Assembly (NCBI GenBank): GCA_026225945.1
Contig: JAMJFZ010002594.1
Location: forward strand, 2,294,001-2,358,000
Length of the DNA: 64,000 nt
Direction: 5' to 3'
Source: Cricetomys ansorgei
Lineage: Eukaryota; Chordata; Mammalia; Rodentia; Nesomyidae
The notes beneath the pieces were generated by a model. It made no database searches. It saw only the letters and a program-made list of their open reading frames with translations, and was not told the DNA's origin. A program made the translations under genes and the position numbers. Position 1 is the stretch's first letter; each line of letters begins with the position of its first letter. This document shows positions 24,425 to 37,544 of this stretch, in pieces.

Positions 24425-24764
24425 AGCGGCTGGACAATGTGAAATTTTCCACATTTTTTCTGATATGAAGTCCCGACCTGATAGCTGGGGGATTTTCCTG
24501 GTCTTGGTCTTGGCCTAGGATGGCTCCCTGGGTAAAGTGCTCCGCATGCCTCAGAAATACCTGAGGTCTTTGCCATTTCGCTTTTCCCATGACTCAAATG
24601 GTCAAATGGCAAGTGACTTTCAAACAGTCATGTCTTCCTTCCCTGCAGAGAAAACTGGGATTAACCTTGGTTCCTCCCCCACCCCCACCCTTCCACCCAC
24701 TGTCTGTGTGTCGCTGTTGTGACAAAGGCTTAAGGCCACGTACTTTATAACAGAATTGGGGGGG

Positions 24765-24870
24765 GTGAGGCAGGAGGATGGCTGTGAGCTTGAGTCCAGC
24801 CTGGGTAACAGTAAATTTCAGCCTACGCTGGGCTACAGAGTGAGACTCAGTTCCAGGATTTTGTTTGTAT
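24765..24870 (+). repeat. B1-like SINE fragment
   Basis: GTGAGGCAGGAGGATGGCTG, TGAGTCCAGCCTGGGTAACA and GGGCTACAGAGTGAGACTCA. The 5' third of B1 is missing. Confidence 0.6.
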
Positions 24871-24980
24871 TTGGGACACGGTCCTGAGGAACAGAATCCC
24901 AGGCCCTGACTTGCTAATGGTTTTCATGCTGGCAGGGTCCCAAAATGTCGCAGGGTATCATGTGACAAGGGACAGCGGGG

Positions 24981-24982
<2 letters not shown>

Positions 24983-25023
<41 letters not shown>
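24983..25023 (+). repeat. (GT)n microsatellite
   Basis: About 20 uninterrupted GT units. Confidence 0.97.
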
Positions 25024-27003
25024 TGATGTCTCTCCTCTTCCCTCTAAAGCCAGAGATCAATCACACAGGCTCACCTTAATGACCTTGCCCCACCCTAACC
25101 ACCAGAGAAGCCGCGTCCCTGAATACCATAGTCAGATTCTTTTTATCACTCAGCCCCTGACCACAGGGACCAGACTTCAGCCTGCGTCCCAAAAGGAAGC
25201 CATACCGAAACCACAGCCTCTGCCCATCGCTGTGTCTCACTTTACATTCTGAACATTTCTCCTCGTTTTGCCTTTTCTGGAACCATCGCTGCTCTTTGGC
25301 GTAGACGCTTTCCAACTCTTGCTAGGACCCTTGCAGCCGCCGCCCTGCTAACACCCCTCCGGGCTGTCCTCCGTGTGGTTCGCCTGTACACGGGGGAAGG
25401 CTTCACCACAATGGAACTGTGGTGTGGCGGCTCGTTGCCCACACAGGGGCTCGGGGACAAAAAGCCAAATGGTATGTCACCCGGGGGCTTCAGGTGGCGA
25501 ATTGGCTACTGAGATACGGGGCACAGAGCGTTCCAGCTGCCCTGACGTGTGGGGTGCATGGGCCGTGCAGGTCGGGAGTCTCATGAACACAGTCACGATG
25601 GCCACAAGGAGCATGTGACAGACACATCACCTGGGAGACAAAGGAGCTAAATCTGGGGAAAGCAAATGAGGGTTCAAGGCCAGACTTGGGGTCTCATTCA
25701 GAGCAAGGTCTCTGGAGGAACGTCGGCCAGCAGAAAGACAGGAGCACCGACAGGTTGTTAAAGCATTTTAATTAAACGTAGGGTTTACGTTGTGACATGA
25801 CGTAACGCGTTTGCGTGCACAAGCACACCTCACCACACCGCCACCATCGATGTCACTGTCGACCGCCATCGCTCCCGTCTCCAGCATCAGCCCTGCTCTG
25901 GCTCCTCAAGCAGTTCCAGGCCGGCTTCATCATCAGAGATGGACCCGGGGCCTGAGGCCTTACTGCTACTCCGGGGAGTAGGGGCCCTCTGTCAGCCAGT
26001 GTGTGTTTTAAATTCCAGGAAGTCAGCAGAGGCAAGTGTGTGGCTCTCCCTGTCGCTCTCCCTGCCAAGCCCGCCCCACGCCGTGCCCATGGAAACGCTG
26101 TGGGCACATCTCCTGAGGGCAGCCAAACACGCGCCTTTGGGGACAGCTGATGCAGCGGGGAGAAGAACGCTAAAGAGTAGGGAATCAAAAGAGACAGTTA
26201 CGAAATAATAGGAAAATTCCTCCTTCCTACGCCAGTCTTCTGGGAAGTGGAGGATGGAGGCCTTCTGACAAGCTGCTGCCAGGACTCCCACGATTCCCAT
26301 TCCAAGCGCTGGCTTAGGGCCCAGCTGTGGCTGCTAATTGGTCACTGAGTTGCGTGTTAGCAGCACAGCTGGCACAGCTGTACAGAGTCACGCACAGAGG
26401 AGCATCTGACACGGCGCAGACACGTTAGCTAACGGACACCGGCGAGCCGAAGACGGCAATGTCTTAGCCTGCGAGCGAGCCGGATATTTGTGTCATGTCC
26501 CGGGGAATCTGGGCAGAGTGGAGAGGGAAGGCCACCGTGCAGGTAACTCTTCATAGTTCATCCTCGGAAGCTTCGCGAAGTCTGCGCACATGACTGCTCT
26601 GACCCCGGGGCCTGCATGTTTCCGGGTGATTCGGAGGTTATCGGGGAGGAATCCGCACCAAAGGGAGGCATGGGAAAGCAGGCCAGATATTTCTCAGTGT
26701 GACCTTTGCACCGGCCCCCTGTGCCATGGCTTACAGTTCTCAGGGCTGCCCTGCAGGCTCTGGGTCCACCCATGCTGGCGGCTAACTTTTGTCAACTTGG
26801 CGTAAACTACAGCTGTCAGGGATGAGCTTCTGTTGAGGAAAAGCCTCCTCCAGCAGATCGGTCTGTCAGCAAGTCTGTGGGCATTCTCTTGATCAATGAG
26901 CCAGCCCACCAGGGGTGGTACCATCCCTGGGCTGGTGGCAGTGCCCCTCCACGGTCGCTGCTTCAGTTCCTGCCTCCAGATTCCTGCTGGCGTTCTTTCG
27001 CTT

Positions 27004-27112
27004 GTTTGAGACAGGGTCTCATCATGTATCCCTGGCTGGCCCACCTGTGTAGACCAGGCTGGGCTCCAACACAGAGACCTGCCTACCTTTGTCTCCCTCC
27101 CAAGTGCTAGAC
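27004..27112 (-). repeat. B1 SINE, diverged
   Basis: Plus strand GTTTGAGACAGGGTCTCATC, GTAGACCAGGCTGGGCTCCA, CTCCCAAGTGCTAG. Confidence 0.75.
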
Positions 27113-28288
27113 ACAGCCGGGAGTCATCTGGGAAGCGAGTCTCAGCTGAGTCTCCGTCCTGGGCAGACTGGCCTGTGCGCGTGTCTGTGTGGCGGTGTGT
27201 TCAGTGTTCATCGACGTAGGAGGACCAGGTTCACTGTGGGCAGCGTCATCCCTGGGCTGCATGGGCGTGAGCCTCAGCAAGCCGTCAACGTCATCCACCA
27301 AGGTTTCTGCTTCAAGTGTTCCTTGACCTCAGTGCTGGCCTGTGACCTGTGACCTTTCCTCCCTGAGCTGCTTTCGACCTTTGTTATTTCACTCTCAGTG
27401 ACAGAATGGAACTAGAACACAGACAGCAAGCGACTGTGTGGAATCACCGTGCAGTGCTGATGAGCTCTGCGGGGAGCCCAGGCAGAGGGCTTTAGAGCTC
27501 GGAGGCCAGCTGCCCCTTGGGCGCCTTACCCTCCGCTGCCGGATCCTATCACTGGATTGGGATTGGCTCCTGAGGGCGCAGTCTTCCTCAATGATGTCAT
27601 CATTTTTATAACATTATTGGGAAGTGTTGGGAATCAGGGGTGGGTGAAGTTGGAGGGCACGGTGACTGGGGTGTGTCCTTGAACTCTTGCCCCGCCCCTC
27701 TGCCTCTCCTCTCCTCCTCTTCCCCTGTTGCTGCTCCTCATCTCTGCTCTTTCTCCCTCTCTTCTTCCCTCCCTCCTTCCTGACCGCCAGGAGGCCAGCA
27801 CCACAGCTCTGCTAGTCTCCCCCGAGTCACAGTAAGGTCCACACAAGCCAGCCATCGTGGACGGGAACTCCTGAAGCCGGGAAGCAAACTAAACCCGTCC
27901 TCCTTTAAGTTGTCTGTCTCAGACATCGTTGTCATAGCAACAAGGAGCACAGTGAGGCCCCCTAGCGTCATGGAACACTGGTGCAAAACCGAGGTTGAGA
28001 AGGTTTCCTCTGACGACGGCCACCAAGGAGGAGCCCGCTGACCGCCCCCCAGCCTTCTGATTCACTCACCGTGGATGCCCATCTGGTCCTCCTGCCAGTG
28101 GCTGTCTCCCACACCCCCTGCCCAGCCCTCTCAGGATGCTTGGTTTGCATTCTCTGGGCTTCTCAGCTCTTCCTCGGTTGTTCACAGTCCCTTCCTGATC
28201 CCACACGGCCCTTCTAGCCCTTCAAGTCCATCATTGTCCATGTACCAGTTCCCAAACCAACGTGCCACGCAGATCTAACACCTTCTGT

Positions 28289-28676
28289 GGAGTGTGTGTG
28301 TGCGTGTGCATGCGTGTGTGCGTGTGTGTGTGCATGTGTGTGTGTATGCCTGTGTGCATGCCTGTGTGCATGTGTATGCATGCCTGTGTGCATGCCTGTG
28401 TGCATGCCTGTGTGCATGCGTGTGTGTGTGCATGTGTGTGTACATGCGTGTGTGCATGCCTGTGTGCATGTGTGTATGCATGCGTGTGTGTGCATGCCTG
28501 TGTGCATGCCTGTGTGCATGCCTGTGTGCATGTGTGTGTGTGTATGCCTGTGTGCATGTGTGTGTGGATGCCTGTGTGCATGTGTGTGTGGATGCCTGTG
28601 TGCATGTGTGTGTGGATGCCTGTGTGCATGCCTGTGTGCATGCATGTGTGCATGTGTGTGTGCAAGCCTGTGTGCA
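28289..28676 (+). repeat. 12-bp-unit GTGCATGCCTGT array within GT repeat
   Basis: About 390 bases of GT-rich repeat dominated by the 12-base unit GTGCATGCCTGT, in uninterrupted runs (28376-28415, 28490-28530, and variants at 28555-28640). Each unit contains a GTGCATGCCT decamer. Met/His/Ala/Cys frames in both directions are artefacts. Confidence 0.95.
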
Positions 28677-28779
28677 CGGACTCGGTGTGAGTCAGATGTC
28701 TCCCTCAGTTACTATTCACAGTGTCTTTTACGTTTTGTATTTTATCTGCTATTATTGTTGCGCATGTGTCGGGTGGGGG

Positions 28780-28945
28780 ATGTGTATTAGTTTGAGTGTG
28801 TCCACACCACAGCATGCATGTGGAGGTCTGAGAACCGCTATCGGGAGTGGGTTCTCTCCTTCCACCGTGGGATACGGGGCTTGAATTTAGCCATCAGCTT
28901 CTGCAGCCATCACCTTTACCCGCTGAGCCGTCTTGCCAGCCCCTC
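28780..28945 (-). repeat. B3 SINE, diverged
   Basis: Plus strand: GTTTGAGTGTGTCCACACCA, GGAGGTCTGAGAACCGC, GGGGCTTGAATTTAGCCATC, CCGCTGAGCCGTCTTGCCAG. Confidence 0.75.
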
Positions 28946-31596
28946 CTTTTTATCTAGAATCTAGAAAGTTCTGAATTAGATAACACTGAATCTAGAGCTC
29001 GGTGACTCGGCTGTACTGGCTGACCAGTCAGAAACGCGACGCTTTATGATGCCTGCCAGAAGGCCCGGCAAGGGCTTGGTGATGGCTGCGCCCAGAGGGA
29101 TGAGGGCAGACTGAGGCCTGTGGGTAACAGCAAAGCTCTTCCCAACTGTGCAAACTAACAGTTAAGCAAGATCCTGAGTGGAAGAGCTTCAGGGAAACAG
29201 CGTCTCGTGGCTGAGGAGGCTGAAGACTGAGTGTTTGTGCACCCTAAGCCAGAATGTGTATTTGAGAGCTGCCTAGGTCACCCCATGTAAACAGGACAAT
29301 GCTCCTGGGTAGTAACGGGCCCATTGTGCAGATGGAACACTGAGGCCCATTGAGACATGTCTAAGCCATAGGCAGTGATGGGAAGAAATGGGATTCTTTC
29401 ACACTCGAGTCTGAAGCCACTTGTATTCTCTCCACCAAGGGAAGTGTTTGTAAAAAGGGAAGTGTGGAACAGCACTGCTCACGGTGACAGGAAGCACAGT
29501 CCCTTCACACACTGCTCTCTCCAGTGGACACGCCCTGGACTCCACAGCCTTTCAGAGTCATCAGCTGATGAGTCTGTAACGGTCACGTCGTGACCTGACC
29601 ACACCGACTCCGTCACCAAATCAGCGAGAGGGAATGCGGCGGAGACGACAGAAGGTTGCACACCAGCAGGCAAGTGAGCCGAGGCGGGCGGCCCGCGCTA
29701 GGCCTCTACAAACTCCCAGGTGTGGGAAACCCCAATAAATGAACGAAAACCGCGAGGAGACTCGGCTCCGCGGAGCTATCCTGCACCCATTTCGGGGTCT
29801 CAGCTTAGACCATCCACCTCGCCCAGACTCCGGGCGTGGCCGCTGACCAGGCTCTCCTGGGACTTCTCTCTTGCTCCCTGGATCCCAGGAACTTCTGCCT
29901 ACCTGCAGCGTGCCAAGCCGGCTGGCAGTAGGGCCCAGGCTCTTCCCCCGGGGAACCGCCAGCCTCTGGGCCTGCAGCTGCCTCGGGAGGCAGCTGCCTC
30001 AGGGCTGCCCGTGCGGCGGAGGCCGTGATTTGGATGTGCACCCAGTGAGTCATGCCCCAGGCAACTTTTCACAGGAGTTGCAGATTCCAGTAACAGCGGA
30101 TCAGGGACACCTCTCCAGGGACTGCCCGCCGACGGAAGGCGACTCTGGCTCCATCCGGGCTGTGCTTAGTCAGCGCCTGGACAGCTTACCTTCTGAAGAG
30201 ATGCTGTCTGCCCTTGCTCTGGGCCCCAGGTTTCCTGAAACCCAGGCATCTTGTTGGCTGGAAGCCAAGGGAGTTGGGTAACATTTGAGTAAACCCACAT
30301 GATGAGCGTTCAAGCATCCTGCGTGGTTCCTGATGGTGAGCTGGTACCTTCCTCCTGTGTCTCCAAAGGCCAGCTCCCCTCACAGTCCCGATGTTCCCAG
30401 AGGCTGACGGTGACGAGTCCAACAGTCGACCCTCTCCTCTTTGGTATCCAGTTGGAGACAGCCCATGGGGAGCCCCGCAGGAGACCAGAAGGCAGCAGAG
30501 TGGCCATTCTGACTGGGGAAGTTCTTGCCCTGTTATGGGGGCCATGCTCCTCCATCCACAAGGCTCTATGATGGTTCGTTTTGATTGACAGCTTGGCTGG
30601 ATTGAGAGATGCGTAGCAGACTACCCTTGGGTGTACCTGTGGTGCGGCTTCCAGAGAGACGAGAACACGGGGCTCTGACCTAATGGACCATCCATGGCCT
30701 GGTGGATTCATAAGGCATCACTGGAGGCAGGGACAGGCGACGGCTTGTAGAGGGATGGTCGTGGTGTTGTGCTCTTGGTGCCGCATCCTGACCCCTCACC
30801 CTCGCTCTGCACCCTATCTACCAAGAGGTAAAGGAAGTTTCATCTGTTGATTTGTGACAATTACCGTGGTAAATGCCAAACTCAGCTTAGGGGAGGAGAG
30901 GGTTTATTGCCCCTCGCAGTCTCAGGTCACAGGGAAATCGGGGCGAGGACTCAAGCAGAGGCCACGGAGGAACGGCGCTTGCTGGCTGTGCACGGATCTG
31001 CTTGCACACACTTCGGCTTCATTGCCTATCTTACACGGCCCAGGCCCATCTGCCGAGGGATAGCACCTCCCACTGAGCCATCCTACCTCAGTCAGCAATT
31101 AGGAAAATGTCCCACAGACGAGGCCAATCTGAGGGAGGCAATCTCTCCGCTGTGTGTCCCTCGTCCCAGGTCACTCTGTTGTTGCCAGTTGTTAAGGATA
31201 ACTAATGGGCACACCCCCACGACACCCATGCCCTTACCCACAGGGCCAGATAATCTCGGACCCTCAGAAACCATGAGACGGAATGTATCTTTCCTTCCTT
31301 GGCCTGTTCTCAGGGTGGGGGGCTTGCTCACGGTGATGGAAAGGCTAATTTTCACTTTAAGGATGCCAGCTCCGTGCCCGGCCCTTTCCAAGGACCCAAC
31401 TGAGGCGCCTTTGCCCGGACACCCAAGTGAGCCCACAGCACAGGCGAGAGCCAGCACTGCCCCATCACAGCTGCTCCTAGCCAGGGTGGACTATCAGGAG
31501 GCAAGCTTCGGAAGGATGGTGGAGCTATGAGCAGAATTCATGGTCCACCATTTGTATAAAACCCAAGCTTCTCACTGTGCCTTACAAGGACTGTTT

Positions 31597-31770
31597 GGTC
31601 GGGTGAGGTGGTTCAGAAGTAAGGGCACTTAGCACCAAGCCTGACAACTCAGGCTTGAGCCCCAGAGCCCAGCTGGTGGGAAGACACCCGGCTCCCTGGG
31701 GCTGTCTTCTGACACCGCACACGGGCCCTGTTGCTCAAGGCACCACGCGCCTGGGCTGCAGGACACAGAG
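31597..31770 (+). repeat. B3-type SINE, diverged
   Basis: GGTCGGGTGAGGTGGTTCAG head, AAGCCTGACAACTCAGG, CTTGAGCCCCAGAGCCCAGC, CTGTCTTCTGACACCGCACA. Confidence 0.7.
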
Positions 31771-31928
31771 AAGTCAATCTCAGACGGGATCCTGGACTTG
31801 ATCACAGCGTGTATCGTTGCCGGATGAACAATGCAGGCGCGTGTTTGTGCGTGGGGAGGCGGGTACACACGAGTTTGGAAACCAGGGCTCAACCTTGGCT
31901 GTCATGTCTTCAGGAGCTGTCTGTCTTG

Positions 31929-32145
31929 CTTTTTGAGACAGTGTCTCTCACTGACCTGGAGCTTGCTGATTAGGTTAGACTGGCTGTCTGGGAAATCCCC
32001 AGAGTGTCCGGCTCCATTTCCCTGTGGGCTGGGATTGCAGCCATGTGCCGCTACCCTGGTTTGTTTGTTTCTTTTTTAAGGGGGTTCTGGGATCAAACAT
32101 GGGGCCTTGCACCAGCACAGCCAGCACTTCAGCAACTGAAGGATT
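31929..32145 (-). repeat. B4-type SINE
   Basis: Plus strand: CTTTTTGAGACAGTGTCTCT, CACTGACCTGGAGCTTGCTG, GGGCTGGGATTGCAGCCATG, a T-rich linker, then GTTCTGGGATCAAACATGGG, the ID-like part. This is the composite layout of B4. Confidence 0.8.
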
Positions 32146-32954
32146 CCCCAGTCCAAGTTCTATGATGTCAGCATCACCCCAGCTGGATGCAGAAGACAGC
32201 CCTGTGCTTGGTCTCACGGGAAGTGTGTCATCAAGACAAGGTCTATTCTGTACGAGTGCTGAATCCTACCTCAGGTCTAGCTCCAGGCTCATCCCTTAGT
32301 GACTGTATCAGACCCTAACCCTTACTCATCTTTGGTTTCCCATGTGAGAGACATGTCACTTGGATGTTGCTGTAGCAAATGTCCCATAGTTGAATACCAC
32401 ATCAAGAAGAGAGGGTACGTGGCTGTGTCTTAGAAGCTGACGCTCGGTGATTGGGCAGCCCCTCCTGTTTGACTTCTGCTGAGGGATCCTGGACTTCATC
32501 ACAGCGTGTATCATGAACGGGATGAACAAGAGGGAGGACGACACAGAAAGCCAGAAAGATCTGGGGGCCAGGCTTGCTCTGTTTATAATGCTCTGCTCTC
32601 ACAGGAACTGACGTAAGTCCCTGGAGATCTATGTTAGTTCCCTGTGAGGCTATCAGCCACACTGACCTATTCACCTTCAAAACTCCCGCCCCCTCAAACC
32701 TGTCTGCCAACACAAGCCACTTGCCCAAAGCTAGTCGGGTACATCTAGGAGAACACGGAGCGACCAGGTCACATTAGTTAGTTCTGTCATCTCTCTGACA
32801 GGACATTGATAAGGCACACACCTTGTCAGGAAGGCGTGGTAGCAAGCAGCTGCTTCAAGCTGCGAGCGTGCGGCTGGAACCCCTCACCTCCTCCCAGCTC
32901 AGTGGAATAGAAAACAGCAGACAGGAAGAGGGACTGGGCTGCAAATACTTAAGC

Positions 32955-33134
32955 AGTATTCTCAGCCTTCCTCATGCTGTGGTGACCCCAATCATAACAT
33001 TGTTTCTGTTGCTACTTCTTAACTGTAATGTTGCTACTGTTACGAATCCTAATGTAAGTATCTGGCCTTAGGCGACCCCTGTGAAAGGGTCGTTTACCCC
33101 CAAACGGATCGTGACCCACAGGTTGAGAACCGCT
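32955..33134 (+). mobile_element. URR1-like hAT-Charlie non-autonomous DNA transposon
   Basis: Inverted ends are visible: the left end CAGTATTCTCAGCCTTCCTC matches a diverged CAGTGGTTCTCAACC, and the right end GACCCACAGGTTGAGAACCG-CTG is its complement. Between them lie ATGCTGTGGTGACCCCAATC and TTGCTACTTCTTAACTGTAA, typical of this rodent family. Flanks TACTTAAG and TTCTAAAG match at 6 of 8 bases, fitting a decayed 8-bp target duplication. No transposase; mobile only with help when it was active. Confidence 0.88.
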
Positions 33135-33929
33135 GTTCTAAAGCTCCCATGAGCTGCTGAGATAGCTCCATCAGCTTGGGACCAAGTCTGGGCTTTCCAC
33201 ATTCGAGCCATAACCCAGTGACCCAGTAAGGGTAATGAGGAAACAAAGCAGACCGACAGGCTTTGCAGAGAGGTTCTGAGCGATTCACTTACTCCAGCCT
33301 CTGGAAGCAGGTCCTGGCTGCCGCCTGTCTGGCCCCACAATTTACGCCATGAGTAGGAAGTTCAAATGCTAAGTGGATGTCAGCAGTGTGTTATTGGGTT
33401 AGTGCAGGGTGATTCTGACTATTCTTGGAACGTGTTCATTTTGGAGCACCTGCTCGCAGCTCTACTCTCTGGACAGAATGCCCCGGGTGTCCATGCCAGC
33501 CAGACAAATGCTACCGTCCAGTGGGAGACCCATTTGGAGAGTTGTGAACTCATCTCCTAGAGTGCTGGGCTCTGACTTCCCTTGGTCGTTTCAGTTCATC
33601 TGGGCCCTAGAGGGAAGTGGGCTCTTAACTTATTTAATCTCCTGTATTGGTTACTTCTCTCACTCCTGTGACTAAGCACCTAGTTCGGGGCAGCAATCCT
33701 CCGCAACGGCTGGAGTCCAGGCACACTGCACCTGAGGTCAGGAACATTGGTGCTCAGCCTTCCCTCTTCAGCCTGCAGCCCCAGCCCACGGCATGGTGCC
33801 GCCCAGGCTCAAGGTGGCTCTCCCTTCCTCAGTTAAATATATCCAGAAACCACTCACAGACTCGCCCAGGTGTGTCTCCTAGGAGACTCCAAACCCTGTC
33901 AACAGTAACATTAACCAACACACACACTC

Positions 33930-34279
33930 AGCACATGTACATGCACATGCCCACACACACACAGGAACAGTGCTCAAGGCACCCTGGGGCACACACACAG
34001 ACACACACAGGAACAGTGCTCACTGCACCCTGGGGCACACACACACACACACAGAGGAACAGTGCTCACTACACACTGGGGCACACACACACACACACAG
34101 GAACAGTGCTCACTACACACTGGGGCACACACACAAACACACAACCACACACACACACAGGAACACTGCTCACTGCACCCTGGAGCACACACACACACAC
34201 ACAGACAGAGGAACAGTGCTCACTGCACCCTGGGGCACACACACAGAAATACACAGGAACAGTGCTCACACACCCTGGG

Positions 34280-34328
<49 letters not shown>

Positions 34329-34452
34329 AACAGTGCTCACTACACCCTGGGGCACACACAGACACACACACACACAGGAACAGTGCTCACTACACCCTGG
34401 GGCACACACACACACACACACACACACAGGAACACTGCTCACTGCACCCTGG

Positions 34453-34491
<39 letters not shown>

Positions 34492-34515
34492 GAACAGTGC
34501 TCACTGCACCCTGGG

Positions 34516-34552
<37 letters not shown>

Positions 34553-35654
34553 AACAGAGCTAACTGCACCCTGGGGCACACACACACACACACACACAGG
34601 AACAGTGCTCACTGCACCCTGGGGCACACACACACACACACACACACACAGGAACAGAGCTCACTGCACCATGGGGCACACACAGACACACACACACACA
34701 GGAACAGTGCTCACTACACCCTGGGGCACACACACACACACACAGGAACAGTGCTCACTACACCCTGGGGCACACACAGACTTACACACACACACAGGAA
34801 CAGTGCTCACTGCACCCTGGGGCACACACAGACACACACACACACACAGTAACAGTGCTCACTACACCCTGGGGCACACACAGACATACACACACACACA
34901 GGAACAGTGCTCACTGCACCCTGGGGCACACACACACACACACACACACAGGAACAGTGCTAACTACACCCTGGGGCACACACACAGACACACACACACA
35001 GGAACAGTGTTCACTGAACCCTGGGGCACACACACAGACACACACACAGGAACAGTGTTCACTGTACCCTGGGGCACACACACAGACACACACAGGAACA
35101 GAGCTCACTGCACCCTGGGACACACACACACACACAGGAACAGTGCTCACTACACTCTGGGGCACACACAACACACACACAGGAACAGTGCTCACTGCAC
35201 CCTGGGGCACACACACAGACACACACAGGAACAGAGCTCACTGCACCCTGGGGCACACACACACACACACACACACAAGAACAGTGCTCACTACACCCTG
35301 GGGCACACACACACACACACAGTCACACAAAGACAGAGGAACAGTGCTCACTGTACCCTGGGGCACACACACACACAGGAACAGTGCTCACTGCACCCTG
35401 GGGCACACACAGACATACACACACACAGGAACAGTGCTCACTACACCCTGGGGCACACACAGACACACACACACAGACACACACAGGAACAGTGCTCACT
35501 GCACCCTGGGGCACACACACAGACACACACACAGGAACAGTGCTCACTGCACCCTGGGGCACACACACAGACACACACACAGGAACAGTGCTCACTGCAC
35601 CCTGGGGCACACACACAGACACACACACAGGAACAGTGCTCACTGCACCCTGCG

Positions 35655-35685
<31 letters not shown>

Positions 35686-35889
35686 GGAACAGTGCTCACT
35701 GCACCCTGGGGCACACACAGACACACACAGGAACAGTGCTCACTGCACCCTGGGGCACACTACAGACACACACACAGGAACAGTGCTCACTGCACCCTGG
35801 GGCACACACAGACACACACACACACAGGAACAGTGCTCACTGCACACACACACACACACACACAGGAACAGTGCTCACTGCACCCTGGG

Positions 35890-35922
<33 letters not shown>

Positions 35923-36263
35923 AACAGAGCTAACTGCACCCTGGGGCACACACACACACACACACACAGGAACAGTGCTCACTGCACCCTGGGGCACACA
36001 CACACACACACACACACACAGGAACAGAGCTCACTGCACCATGGGGCACACACACACACAAACACAGGAACAGAGCTCACTGCACCCTGGGGCACACACA
36101 GACACACACACACACAGGAACAGTGCTCACTACACCCTGGGGCACACACAGACTTACACACACACACAGGAACAGTGCTCACTGCACCCTGGGGCACACA
36201 CAGACACACACACACACACAGACATACACACACACACAGGAACAGTGCTCACTGCACCCTGGG

Positions 36264-36314
<51 letters not shown>

Positions 36315-36425
36315 AACAGTGCTCACTGCACCCTGACACACACAGACAGAGGAACAGTGCTCACACCCTGGGGCACACACACACACACAGACACACACAG
36401 GAACAGTGCTCACTGCACCCTGGGG

Positions 36426-36456
<31 letters not shown>

Positions 36457-36641
36457 CGGGGCGCACACACACACACACACACACACAGTGCTCACTACAC
36501 ACACACACAGGAACAGTGCTCACTGCACTGCACCAGGAACAGTGCTCACTACACTCTGGGGCACACACAGACACACACACAGGAACAGTGCTCACACACA
36601 CACACAGACACACACAGGAACAGTGCTCACTGCACCCCGGG

Positions 36642-36680
<39 letters not shown>

Positions 36681-36916
36681 AACAGTGCTCACTGCACCCT
36701 GGGGCACACACACACACAGGAACAGTGCTTACTGCACCCTGGGGCACACACAGACATACACACACACAGGAACAGTGCTCACACAGACACACACACAGGA
36801 ACAGTGCTCACTGCACCCTGGGGCACACACACACACACAGACACACACAGGAACAGTGCTCACTGCACCCTGGGGCACACAGACACACACAGGAACAGTG
36901 CTCACTGCACCCTGGG

Positions 36917-36949
<33 letters not shown>

Positions 36950-36950
36950 A

Positions 36951-36981
<31 letters not shown>

Positions 36982-37118
36982 AACAGTGCTCACTGCAGTG
37001 CTCACTGGGGCACACACACACACACAGACACACACAGGAACAGTGCTCACTGCACCCTGGGGCACACACACACACACACACACACAGGAACAGTGCTCAC
37101 TGCACCCTGGGACACACC
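33930..37118 (+). repeat. 3.2-kb composite minisatellite (CA tract plus GGAACAGTGCTCACTGCACC unit)
   Basis: Roughly 60 tandem copies of a unit made of a near-constant core of about 32 bases (GGAACAGTGCTCACTGCACC then CTGGGGC) and a variable CA/CAGA tract. Total unit length is about 40-70 bases. Core variants (CACTACACC, GAGCTAACTG, AACACTGCTC, ATGGGGC) recur in groups, suggesting block duplication. Long frames (up to 623 residues, His/Thr-rich on plus, Cys/Val-rich on minus) exist in all phases because the core lacks stops in several frames; there is no sign they are genes. The left edge grows out of CACACACTCAGCACATGTAC. Confidence 0.97.
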
Positions 37119-37544
37119 CCTGCTGTCTATTACTGTCTCTTTCACTCCTACTGTGCTGAGAGTCCTTAGTCCTGAAAAGGTGTTGCATTTCGTCCAGGTT
37201 GTTTCCTGCATATCTAAGATGATCACAGAGTGGCTTTAAAATTTCGTCAGTAGAACAGGGGACATGGCAGTGGGTAGGGGCTTGTGCACCACGCCTGATA
37301 GCCTGAATTACACAGCAAGCCTGTCTGAAAACAATTACACAGCAGAAAACGCAGGCCCCTGCCCTCCATCCCACATCCTTTTCTTTAGCTTTCTGTGAGC
37401 TTAAGAACCCTACCTTCAGAATGCCTCCTCCAAGGGGCGTCTTGCGTGTATGAACACGGAGCATCTTGTATAAGAGAGCACACATGCTTCCCTAGGGACA
37501 CGTGTGTAGACCTGTGTGTGCACTTGAGCGGTGTCTCAGTTACG

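Larger units (their letters stand above)
21980..28280. other. Intergenic spacer, no gene seen
   Basis: Six kilobases with B1-like elements (22277, 24315, 24765, 27004), a B3 (22440), a GT microsatellite (24983-25023) and unclassified interspersed-repeat-like blocks (about 26780-27000 and 27240-27990, the latter ending in a pyrimidine-rich stretch at 27690-27785). No spliced coding unit or RNA gene is recognisable. Confidence 0.65.
28680..33925. other. Intergenic spacer, no gene seen
   Basis: Contains B3 (28780, 31597), B4 (31929), URR1 (32955) and an unclassified interspersed-repeat-like block (about 30570-30760, GGTTCGTTTTGATTGACAGC start). Unique-looking GC-moderate sequence makes up the rest. 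Frames such as 30847-31530 (227 residues) have no recognisable domain and overlap other open frames. Confidence 0.65.

Noticed and set aside
33930..37118. CRISPR-like array of regularly spaced repeats
   Set aside because: The spacers are CA tracts of variable length rather than unique sequences, and the genome is a mammal.
33647..37239. Very long open frames (401, 623, 493, 591, 348 and 277 residues) rich in His/Thr
   Set aside because: They read through the CA minisatellite in all phases, have no start context, splice sites or complex sequence, and mirror Cys/Val frames exist on the other strand.
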